Below are positions 51,396 through 60,000 of a stretch of DNA of 60,000 bases, one piece after another. Both the position numbers and the translations under genes were made by a program. Position 1 is the stretch's first letter, and each line of letters opens with the position of its first letter. Location of the stretch: assembly GCA_030704615.1 (NCBI GenBank), contig CM060732.1, forward strand, positions 21,764,001 through 21,824,000, given 5' to 3'. The notes beneath the pieces were generated by a model. That model was not told the origin of the DNA. It saw nothing but the letters and a program-made list of their open reading frames with translations, and did no database searches. This stretch comes from Takakia lepidozioides. Lineage: Eukaryota > Streptophyta > Takakiopsida > Takakiales > Takakiaceae.

Positions 51396-52167
51396 CTAAG
51401 TCACCTCGGCAATGTCGACATGTGATTCCTCACTAAGAATCCACCATCCACCAATGCAAATATAGGTGGTCAGTTGAGATGACGTCCGTTGCAAGCACAA
51501 AGTATAATCCATGAGCGTTCCATCCATCATCTCTGGGGTCATCTCAATTACCTTAACTCCCCAAGGATGAGTGCTGCGTGGAACTTTAAACACAATGAGG
51601 TCTCCCACAAGAGGCCTATCAATGCAATACCACAGAAGGGGTTCCCATTCAAAATGAGTAAATGGGACATGGATGACACAAAGTAGGGGCTTGAATGAGG
51701 GGTGCTGACACTCAAATTACTAAAAAGCTTGGGACAACTGTAGACCCTGACAGTCTCGGGTAGGGAATAGGTTACGCATAGAGATGGTGCAACGCAGATG
51801 GCTCTGTCGCAAGGAAAATCCACAATAAGTGTTTGACTTAGCGAATCTGCCCACCAAACCGTAATTTTCTCCGTCTTAGGTTCCACTGTGTTCACTTCAT
51901 GCAAGATCGCTCACAGATTCCTGCATGTAGGCAACACATTTTAGTTACAGGAAGAAGGGAATTGGGTCAATTCACATACCTCCCTCTGATAGATTGCAGG
52001 TGGAGACGAATAACAGATTCAGGGCTCAGACAAAATGACATGTATTGCATGTGGTTGCGATTATCCACATTGCGGAAGAGAAACACACCCACTATGTTAC
52101 AAATAGAAGTATGCAAATGTCCATTCACTAATGGAGTGCGCACCTCCTGACATTCTAGGTTGGACAT
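51396..52167 (-). CDS. Hypothetical spliced gene fragment
   Basis: Minus-strand frames at 52167-51967 (LECQEVRTPLVNGHLHTSIC, then FLFRNVDNRNHMQYMSFCLS), 51904-51700 (ITVWWADSLSQTLIVDFPCD, CVAPSLCVTYSLPETVRVYS) and 51608-51396 (DLIVFKVPRSTHPWGVKVIE, TYICIGGWWILSEESHVDIA) look like exons of one protein. Composition and conservation-like patterns (IVDFPCDRAICVAP) support coding. I do not recognise the family. It may be unrelated to the transposase-like gene just below it. Confidence 0.3.
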
Positions 52168-52169
52168 TA

Positions 52170-52985
52170 AACAGTCATGACAACTAAGAACGTCTCCACC
52201 ACTCTCGTGTAGGGATAAGTAGGTTAGAATACTTCACTTTTCGCTCGCTCAGTATGACCAATGCGGAGATGATTCAAACACCACCTTTGGACTGCGGATA
52301 TATCTTGGCATGTCTCCCAGGAGCTGATAGTGAAGCCTCAAAATTAGCACTAAAGATTTCCAAAGTAGAAGTTACAATGCAGGGACTCTATGGAACCCTA
52401 AACGCCAACCACGTTGAATTCCTCCTTTCGCATGGGGTAAACACCAGGCCCGGGTGAGAATGCGATCGAGACACCACACATCTGCTCGAGAGACAAACCA
52501 TGGACAACTGAGAGTGCTGGAGCCAAAAATGCACCGGGGTATGTAGATGCTTTCCAATGCAACAACTGTAAGCGAAACAACAACAACGTTCAAGTACTTC
52601 GTCGCGTACAAATGAGCGTGAGAATGCGCTCGAAACTTGAGTGGCCGGTTTCACACTCCATACAGGAGTCGTCACAGTAGAGAGAAAGACATTATTGCAA
52701 AGATGCGCGTAGTACAGTTTCAAAATTGCACACTGTTTTTGTCGTGTAGCAGTGGATCGTGAAAAAATTGCTGCTACCTCATGCAATGCGCCGAAATTTG
52801 GGCTGCGCGATGGAGACGTTTGTAGACGTGGCAATATGCAATATGTCCATGACCCCACATTATTATCAGATGGACACCTATTTAAAAAAAACTAGCAAAA
52901 TAAGCGCAAAATAATCCCATGACCCTAATGATAGTCAAACATAGGGATGTTGTCCTTGAAATAGTTCCTCAAATGAAACACCTGA
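52170..52985. other. No gene seen
   Basis: Short overlapping openings on both strands, none with a recognisable pattern. A poly-A-like AAAAAAACTAGCAAAATAAG occurs at 52883-52902. Confidence 0.35.
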
Positions 52986-52989
52986 ACAT

Positions 52990-54100
52990 GCTTTGACCCT
53001 AAGGGTCGTAAACTTTGGGAGGGGTTGCTGGTTACAGTTGGCAGATGCTCTGAGGAGTGGGGGGCTACCCTTCTCTCGGAATTTGATGCCCAATGGGGGC
53101 ACTCTGGACTTTTATGTGAAGACAGGGAGAAAGAGTTCGGTGGGCATCCGGACCTCCAGTCGACTGGGGAGTCTCCCAATCACTGGGCTTCTTTGGCAGA
53201 GGTGGAGGATTGTGACATCAATTGACGCCATAGGAAGAATCGAGAATCTAGTGTTAGAGCTCATCTCAATTTCGAGCCCCTCAGGGGCAAAGCGTTGACT
53301 TCATTCTGCTCTCTTCTCTTTTTCTTACGGCTTTAGGATGTTGGCTCTGGTCTTTCATTGCTTGCAGGCCTGGTCTCCTACCTTGCCACTCGGCTGGTTT
53401 CATGGTTTGACCTGGTTTTGTTTCCTGGCCTTCCTCTCTATTCCTACAGCATAGGAAGTTGGGCTGGTACTTCGGACTCCAACAGCTCGCTGGTATTTAG
53501 TTAGCCTTGTTGGATAGGGTTGGTTCTTTTGTTTTGTCTCATTAGTGCTTTGCCACTCTCTTCTCGGCTGCACTACACTTGGCAGACAGGCAGCTCTTTG
53601 CCTTTGGTTTTTTTTAGCTTCTCTCTACTTCTTTCCTGCATTATCCTAGAGCATGGCTTCCTAACTTCTCAGGGCTCCTGAATTTTTAAATCCAAAAGCT
53701 TGCCCTTGTGGACGTGGTAGGGTGTAACCCAATCTGGTTGGTATTTAGTTAGCCCTGTTGGTCCTGGTTGGATCTTATGTTTTGCCTCATTAGTGCTTTG
53801 CCACTTGGTTCTTGGCTGCACTACTGTGGGCAGATTGGCAGCTCTTTGCCTCTGGCCTGTTTAGCCTTTCTTTAGTTCTCTCCTGCAGTATCCTAGAGCA
53901 TGGCTTCCTGTCCTCTTAGGGCTCCTGGATTAGTTCAAAAGCTTGCCCTTGTGGGCCTGGTAGGGTGTTACCCAATCTACAATGATGTAAGCCTTATGGC
54001 CTTCGGTCCTGGTTATTTTTTCCAGGACTTCCCCCTATTTTTAATACGATTTACAGGGCTTCCTCCCCTTTAAAAGAAAAGAAAAAAAATGAAAAGTTAT
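52990..54100 (+). mobile_element. LINE-like 3' end with tandemly duplicated 250-bp segment and A-rich tail
   Basis: Positions 52993-53300 carry a weak coding remnant (EFGGHPDLQSTGESPNHWAS, then LNFEPLRGKALTS). From 53489 a segment beginning GGTATTTAGTTAGCC, and including TATCCTAGAGCATGGCTTCC and AAAGCTTGCCCTTGTGG, is repeated from 53739 (period about 250). The end reads TTTTTAATACGATTTACAGG, then CTTCCTCCCCTTTAAAAG and an A-rich tail (54076-54100), typical of plant LINE 3' ends. It may be the displaced 3' end of the LINE at 44.5-48.7 kb, in the same direction. Confidence 0.5.
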
Positions 54101-54335
54101 GTGATCGGTTTTTCCAGCGTTTAGCTACCATCAAGCTTTCCATTGAAAACTGTGGTCGTGGTATTTTCTGGGTGGTAACTACCACAAGAACAAACATCAC
54201 GATAACACTGGCAGCCACGTCGGATGCCAGGTCAGATCAAATGTTGCATAACATTTTATATGTGAACGTGTAGGTTTTCTACCATCGCTTACCACCATCG
54301 TAACTCTGAGATGCCTCCAGGTCTGCAGGGACCTT

Positions 54336-54356
54336 TATATATATATATATATATAT
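54336..54356. repeat. (TA)n microsatellite
   Basis: About 10 TA units, directly left of the inverted-repeat element. Confidence 0.9.
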
Positions 54357-54383
54357 GATGCCAGCCGGAGCTAGCGTAAATAA

Positions 54384-55877
54384 AGCCCCGGCCGCACCTG
54401 TCAGTTAGGAAGTCAATTAGGTTAGCTAATTGGTGTTAATGGCACGGTGACGGCCGCACCTGCCGATTACGTCACCCGTTAGCTAACCGACGATTAACTG
54501 ACATGAAAAATCTGTAACGGGGAGAGGCCGAGATTTAACACCTCCTCCATGGAGGTGTTAAACCTCGGTCAACAATTAAAAATCGGGCAGCGGAGCAGGC
54601 GTTCTCGTGAACACGTTCTATCATGAATCAGAGTGCAGGGGCCATCGCATTCTTGTTCAACTCGTTCTATCAAGTGACTTGTTCGGAGCAATCCAACTTT
54701 TCCGCTGGTCTATCAGATATACATTCGGATTATGAATCTATACGTTGCATGCGGGCACGGTCGAGAACTGAGAGCTAACAAATACCTTCGACAAGAAGCT
54801 TCAAGGCACATAATCATACACACTTATTCCAACCCTGCAGGCACTCTAGACCGCATGGTTGATCTGATTCTATTTCTGCTCTTTGACGTGCACCAATGCG
54901 AAGCTTGGCTACACCTTGCAAAACTTGACTACACAAAGGTTTTGTCACTGGCTGTTCTACATTTATTTATTCTGTTGATGGCAATATGCATTAATGTGGG
55001 GGATGTAAGCATCCAGGCAACGGTGATGTGTACAACCTTGCAGAGATCTTTAAGGGGAATCCGCCATCCTGGGGGGGCTTGAATCCTCCTTCTTTTGTCA
55101 AGGAGATACAAAAGCCTTTCTACGAAGCGAATGCACAACTGTTGACGATTAATGAACTTTTACCGGCACTTGCTGGGCCTTGGCTGCAATCGGTGGCCAT
55201 TGATACTGCTCAAGAGAGCTGAAGTTTTACAAAACACAAACTCAAACATACGACTACTAGGCAACCTGCATGTAATCGCAGTGGATCATATAAGGGCAGT
55301 TTAGGAAAGTTTTAAACTTGGTGCTTTGATTACAAAGTACATCTTCAGTCATATGTTGTGGGTATGAAGACCTTACAAAGAGCCAGACTTTAATTATCAA
55401 AGTATGGTATTTTGCTTCATCATGTCTTTGGGCTCCTCCATATTGTAGCTGAGACTGTGCATTCTTGGCAAGGCATCCCGTCATCATACAACAGATCAGG
55501 TTTGCTAAGCCTTGGCTGGATTGATTAAAGTGGACCCTACTATTTTCCATGTTTGTTTGGAGGTCCCTGACATTTATCATTAGCTTGAAAATGATTGCCA
55601 TATGTGAATGAAGATCTTGCATATTTTAAGGTCCTGGATTCATAATGATATAGGTTGGACAGAGCCACAGACATAGCTTGTGCGCACGGGGAGAGAGAAG
55701 ATGGCGATGCGTCGTGCGGGCAGGAAACCAGTTCGGGTTCGGGTAGCGGCTAACAAACCCCGTTGCACCAGTTAAACTTAACTAGCATGTGCGACCGGCA
55801 ATTAATTAGCTATCCGGCCAGTCACGTAACTGACCGTTTAGCCTTCCGTTAGCTAACCGGCAGGTGCGGCTGGGGCC
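54384..55877. mobile_element. 1.5-kb terminal-inverted-repeat element, Harbinger-like
   Basis: The left end AGCCCCGGCCGCACCTGTCA (54384 on) and the reverse complement of the right end, GGCCCCAGCCGCACCTGCCG (55877 back), match over about 25 bases. Looser similarity (GTTAGCTAA, GATAGCTAATTAA words) extends over about 100 bases. TAA flanks both ends (54381-54383 and 55878-55880), fitting a 3-bp TWA target duplication. A second GACGGCCGCACCTGCCG occurs inside the left end (54449). There is no transposase reading frame. Short open frames (54732-55082) are unrecognised. Size, TWA duplication and GGCC-type ends suggest a non-autonomous PIF/Harbinger element. Confidence 0.65.
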
Positions 55878-55880
55878 TAA

Positions 55881-57463
55881 GAGCCTCTTCCCTTGGTTCC
55901 CTACTGCCGATTATCTTAGAGCTGGATCAAGCTATCTTCACACAAGCTCATCGCTTTCAACTACACGCGTTTCAGTAACCACGCACGGATATGTTTGAGA
56001 GGACTTCGCAGGATGCAAGGCACGGACCGGGCCAGGCTCATGAAGCCGGCGAAACAGCTCAGAACACTGCCGATCTGACTGCCTTTGTAAGTCTGCGCTC
56101 TGTCCTTCTGTTTGAGAATGTTATCTGGGGCTAGTGCAGTGAGTGTCCCGGTGTCGCAAGAAAGAATACATCCGGAAGCAGTCATGGAGGCCAAGAGGAG
56201 ACGAGGATCTCCTATGGTTGAGAGGTTGCCGCCATATTAGATGACGGAGCAGATATTAGGAGAGTTAAGAGGGTGAGGCGGGGACTAGAAGAGAGTAGAG
56301 TGTGATCCACTATTGTCACCCCAGGAAGGATTTCATCGGAAGATCCATCTGTCCAACATCATCTCAGAGCATCTCAGCAGGGATGTACATGTGGGAAAAC
56401 CTGCAGTAGCATTCTCTAAGATACATTTGGAAAGCTCCTCTTAATTAAGAATATCCACTGCACTGCAGCACATGGTGAGGCCAGCTTGTGGAGGGATTTA
56501 CTTTACAGGGTTTGCATGCTGTAGCTTGGTCGCCCTTGACTCTGCCTGATTTGTAAGAGGTAAAGTTCCTACCCAAGTGGTTTACCGGATTTGGGAATCC
56601 TGCTCCAAGGGAAGGACCCGTTTTAAAAAATACTGCTTAATAAAGGAAATTCGCCAATGCCCAGGAATGTGATATTCTGCCCCATTCCTGGGGCAAAAAC
56701 GTGGAATACGTGGAATGGGGTTTTCCGGACAGGAAGGTACTCAAATTTACAAGGGAAAATTTCAGACAGGTTTCGAAGGAGAGATTACAAAGAGGGGAGA
56801 GGGGTTAGGGGACAGGATTAGGGCTGAATCACCACTGCGGTGGGCTGGCTCCATAAGTAAGATTTAGGTTAATAAACGCAGTTGATTCTACCCTTCAAGA
56901 TTTCCGTCTAAAAGAGGCTTGCTAACATACTGGAGTGTTCAACAGAATTTAGACCCAAGGAGGGAACCTTCAAGCCTGCAAATGGAGTAGTTATGCACAA
57001 ACTGAGGTCTTTCTGTTTTAAAGAGTTCCCATTGATGTGAGGATGCTCGTTGTATGCCAACAATAGGTTCCTGATTATCAATTATTATGATTGCACCTGG
57101 CTGTGTTACATGTTGCTAAGGTGGGAGGGTTGGTTTTTGCAGGTGCAAAACCTTCTCCAGCAAATGGTCAGTGCCTTCTTTTCCTTCATGCTTGTCTGAG
57201 TCTGGTCGTACATGTCTTGGACAGATGGAGGTATTTTTGTGTCATTTGATAATGACGTTCTTGCGCTGTTGAAACATGCGGTATATAATGTGGTTGCATG
57301 TTGGCTTGATTGGGATGGTGGCAGCAATCCAGGTTTCAAACAATGTCGGACTCCATCATTCTGAAAAATATCCTTCTTGCACTGAGATTTAGTTGTAAGT
57401 GTGATATTATGTCATCTTACTTAGTATTATTGCTCAGGTCTTTGTGGGCATGAGAGATTGTAC
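55881..57463. other. No gene seen
   Basis: No recognisable coding, RNA or mobile feature. A short inverted repeat GCCCCATTCCTGGGGC lies at 56679-56694. The part next to 57464 may be 3' untranslated sequence of the LINE, but no A-rich tail was found. Confidence 0.4.
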
Positions 57464-60000
57464 TCATAAGACGTTGTTTGCCGTAGCCTTGTGGCCATTG
57501 ACCCCGCGCCCAGTTTGAGCGGGAACAAAAGGGACAGAACCTACCTCTGTCAGGGGCTGACGTTGGTAGTGTGACTTACCATCATATATAGAATTAATCC
57601 GGGTTTTCCAGATATCCTCTAGAAATCCCCTCACACAAACATCAATCTGCTGTGTGTGATTTGCCCAAAAACTAGGCCTCAGGAGGGCCTGGGCTTTTGG
57701 CTCAGCCTCGAGACTTTCAAAGTTGCTAAACAGGGGTACAGGCACAATTCCCTTGATAGAATTGAAGAGAGCGTCTCTTTGGTGAGAGAACCCCGGACAG
57801 TGTATCAGAAAGTGAATACTGTCTTCAGATTGCCCACACAGCGGGCAATTGCACTCTCCCTTTCCTCTCTGCTTCTGTTTGCTGTTCAAAGGTAGGCTTC
57901 CTGCCCTGAGTTTAAATTTCAGTCTAGTGCCGAGAGTGGGTAGACCCTTGAGGTCATCCAAGATGTCCTCCCCCATGTCACTGACTGGAAACAAGTTCAG
58001 GGAAGTTTTCTGCCTAACTTCATTTTCATCAGACAATCTCATGGCAACAGACATGGCTGAGGACACTACAGCCTCTAAGTCAGATTTATCCAGCAGGGTC
58101 AAGACTTGCGGATCCAGGTCCAGGTCCTTGAGGATCTCTTCTACTCTCTTCTGCCAGGACTTAGCCTGTTTGACAGGGCGGTCCTGTTTCCAAGATATAG
58201 AGTCCATTAACTTAGGATATCTGGTGTTGGGCATATGTTGCAGCTGACCCCACCATCTGACCTTGAATTCATCTCGTCGGGAGCTTAAGGACGGAATGCC
58301 AAACTCACCCCGAACAGCCACATTGGCTGTTTTGGAGCATGCTGACATACACTCCTTAAGCACCCCCACTTGAATGGATTCTAGAGACTTGGCCTGGTTG
58401 GAGTTATCAACCCATATAGCAGATCCGTACTCCAAGGCAGGTCTAATAACGCGACAAAGCATGGTTTTCTTAACCTCAGGGTTGACCCCTCTGCAGTGGA
58501 AAAATTTAGTGAGCCCCAGAGCTTTGCCCTTGCCAGTTTGAACAACTTTCCGGATATGTGCATCCCAATTACAATTGGAGGAAAACTCAACGCCCAGGTA
58601 AGTGTAGGAAGGGAGGACCGGGATCTCTTGGCTACCCCACTGCCACTTAAGATCACTTCCTCCCTCTCCTCTGTCGTTGAATGCTACCACTGCACGTTGG
58701 CTGACATTAGCCTCTAGCCCCCAAAGATCAAAGTATCTCTTCGCGCAATCAATCAACTCCTGGAGATTGGTTGGAGTCTCCCCTATGCCTGCGAAGTCAT
58801 CCGCAAACATAAGGGCTGGTATGGTGGTATCACCCACCCTTAACCCAAATCCCTCACTTTCCACATCCTCGAGGAGTTGATTGATGAAAACATTGAAGAG
58901 CAGAGGGGAGAGAGTACATCCTTGAGCTACACCTACTATGTCAAAGAAGTTGGACTTCTGTCCGTTAACAGTGACACAGCTTTTGGTGTGAGCATACAAG
59001 TTGTGGACAACTCTCCACATCTTTCCCTTGATCCCACAAGACCAGAGGCGGAACCATAGGCCATCTCTCCACACTGTGTCATAAGCCTTTTTGACATCCA
59101 GGAAAAAGACATAAGTGGGTTTCCCTTCTTTTTTCCTTCCCTGGATAATCTGGCTTAGAGTGAAGATATGATCCACACAGCCCCTGTTTCGCCGAAAGCC
59201 AGCTTGGCCTTCGTGGAAACAACCTCTAGACTCCAGATCAACCTCGAGACGAGTACTTATAACTCTGCAGAATGTCTTGCCAACAGCATTGAGGAGCGTG
59301 ATGCCACGGTAGTTCCCCGGTTCTTCTCTGTCACCCTTCTTGTATAGATTGACAATGACCCCCTGTCGCCAGCAAAAGGGGATCATTTCAGTCTTCCAGA
59401 TAAGGTTAAAGAGGAGAACTAGGGCCTCTATCATGGGATCGCCACCGTGCTTGATAAGCTCGTTGACAATACCATCAGGTCCACCAGCTTTATATCCATT
59501 TAAATGTTCAATTGCTTCCACAATCTCAGAAGAACTAATGGGAGCATTATAAGCCATTGAAATATACTCCAGTTCATCAGGGCTGTTTTGAATCATAGGA
59601 ACAGTTTTTCCAACTGTGTCCCTCCATTCAGCAGAAGACCCCTCACTGTTAGACCTAGAAGTTCTGCCAAGGCTACTGTAGTGAGTTTCAAAGGTTTTGA
59701 CAATGTCAACCGATGAAGTCACCACTGCACCTTTAGTAGTCTTCAGCGCTTGTACTTGCTGACCGTTTTTCGGCTTGTACAAAGCCTTGACCTCCTCATT
59801 GTGGAATTTTTCTATGCGCCACTTCCGAATCGAACGTTTCACAGATCTCTTGGTGGTGGGAAAACACCTTTTGATCTCAGTCGAAACCAGGAAGTGGTCA
59901 GAGGTACCAATATCAGTTCTGTCGATCAACACATTGGCACACTGGGGGAACAAAATTATGTCCATTATGATATAGTCCACAATGGAACGTTCCCCAGTTT
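57464..60000 (-). CDS. LINE ORF2 (endonuclease end, reverse transcriptase, C-terminal zinc knuckle), cut by window edge
   Basis: Open from the right edge to the stop at 57464, over 840 residues without interruption. The N-terminal end is the endonuclease tail (VDYIIMDIILFPQCANVLID, then DIGTSDHFLVSTEI with the SDH motif). RT blocks: YKAGGPDGIVNELIKHGGDP, NYRGITLLNAVGKTFCRVIS, GFRRNRGCVDHIF, VFFLDVKKAYDTVWRDGLWF (A), VGVAQGCTLSPLLFNVFIN (B), PALMFADDFAGIGE (catalytic FADD) and SYTYLGVEFSSNCNWDAHI. The thumb and linker follow, then CNCPLCGQSEDSIHFLIHCP, a C-x2-C...H...C knuckle near the C-terminus. It differs clearly from the L1-type LINE at 44.5 kb (FADD, no zf-RVT) and resembles invertebrate- and alga-type LINE clades. 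The intact frame suggests recent activity. The 5' part lies beyond the window. Confidence 0.9.
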   Translation of the reverse strand, partial: TGERSIVDYIIMDIILFPQCANVLIDRTDIGTSDHFLVSTEIKRCFPTTKRSVKRSIRKWRIEKFHNEEVKALYKPKNGQQVQALKTTKGAVVTSSVDIVKTFETHYSSLGRTSRSNSEGSSAEWRDTVGKTVPMIQNSPDELEYISMAYNAPISSSEIVEAIEHLNGYKAGGPDGIVNELIKHGGDPMIEALVLLFNLIWKTEMIPFCWRQGVIVNLYKKGDREEPGNYRGITLLNAVGKTFCRVISTRLEVDLESRGCFHEGQAGFRRNRGCVDHIFTLSQIIQGRKKEGKPTYVFFLDVKKAYDTVWRDGLWFRLWSCGIKGKMWRVVHNLYAHTKSCVTVNGQKSNFFDIVGVAQGCTLSPLLFNVFINQLLEDVESEGFGLRVGDTTIPALMFADDFAGIGETPTNLQELIDCAKRYFDLWGLEANVSQRAVVAFNDRGEGGSDLKWQWGSQEIPVLPSYTYLGVEFSSNCNWDAHIRKVVQTGKGKALGLTKFFHCRGVNPEVKKTMLCRVIRPALEYGSAIWVDNSNQAKSLESIQVGVLKECMSACSKTANVAVRGEFGIPSLSSRRDEFKVRWWGQLQHMPNTRYPKLMDSISWKQDRPVKQAKSWQKRVEEILKDLDLDPQVLTLLDKSDLEAVVSSAMSVAMRLSDENEVRQKTSLNLFPVSDMGEDILDDLKGLPTLGTRLKFKLRAGSLPLNSKQKQRGKGECNCPLCGQSEDSIHFLIHCPGFSHQRDALFNSIKGIVPVPLFSNFESLEAEPKAQALLRPSFWANHTQQIDVCVRGFLEDIWKTRINSIYDGKSHYQRQPLTEVGSVPFVPAQTGRGVNGHKATANNVL

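Noticed and set aside
54732-55082. Hydrophobic 116-residue open frame inside the inverted-repeat element
   Set aside because: No similarity to transposases, irregular composition, and it sits in a probably non-autonomous element. Likely chance.
1-60000. tRNA, rRNA, snoRNA and riboswitch signals
   Set aside because: Scanning by eye for tRNA B-box-like words and common RNA motifs gave nothing with matching flanking structure.

Overview
The window is nuclear DNA of a green-lineage eukaryote, most probably a streptophyte. Genes have GT-AG introns, some very short (about 50 bases). PLS-type pentatricopeptide (PPR) repeats and an OSB-like PDF motif occur as decayed copies, and most of the rest is retrotransposon and DNA-transposon sequence. 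A cytosine methyltransferase inside a Ty3/Gypsy polyprotein, a combination I recall being reported from charophyte algae, together with SWIM/MULE-type and SDG/HGKG-type genes, makes a charophyte such as Chara my best guess. This is inference. No tRNA, rRNA, CRISPR or prokaryotic signal was seen.

Layout. 0.7-3.0 kb (minus): a six-exon gene whose protein ends like a beta-class DNA amino-methyltransferase. 3.2-22 kb (minus): a decayed array of OSB-like plus PPR gene copies, invaded by an Athila/Tat-like Ty3/Gypsy element (leader ORF, gag, protease, RT, RNase H, integrase and a long coiled-coil accessory ORF; right LTR 16303-17050, related LTR at 3373-4159). 22.3-34.2 kb (plus): two 356-bp LTR-like repeats, differing at only two sites that I saw, enclose fragments of an anamorsin-like gene and an LRR gene and then a second Ty3/Gypsy element whose polyprotein carries gag, a C5 cytosine methyltransferase, RT, RNase H, integrase and a C-terminal PHD finger. 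34.4-37.9 kb (minus): a multi-exon gene of unknown function with an intron filled by an array of near-perfect hairpin repeats. 39.2-42.7 kb (plus): a MULE-like/SWIM zinc-finger gene. 42.9-44.4 kb: a degenerate 120-bp tandem array. 44.5-48.7 kb: an L1-type LINE whose RT segment is inverted. 48.6-51.1 kb (minus): a DDE-like transposase-type gene. 53-54.1 kb: a LINE-like 3' end. 54.4-55.9 kb: a 1.5-kb element with terminal inverted repeats and TAA flanks. 57.5-60 kb (minus): an open LINE ORF2 running off the right edge.

Two DNA-methylation-type enzymes occur in one window: a C5 methyltransferase carried by a retroelement, together with a histone-reader-type finger, and a beta-class amino-methyltransferase-like gene. 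Many reading frames are broken by single-base changes next to homopolymers while the protein motifs are well kept. Some of these breaks may therefore be sequencing errors rather than real decay.
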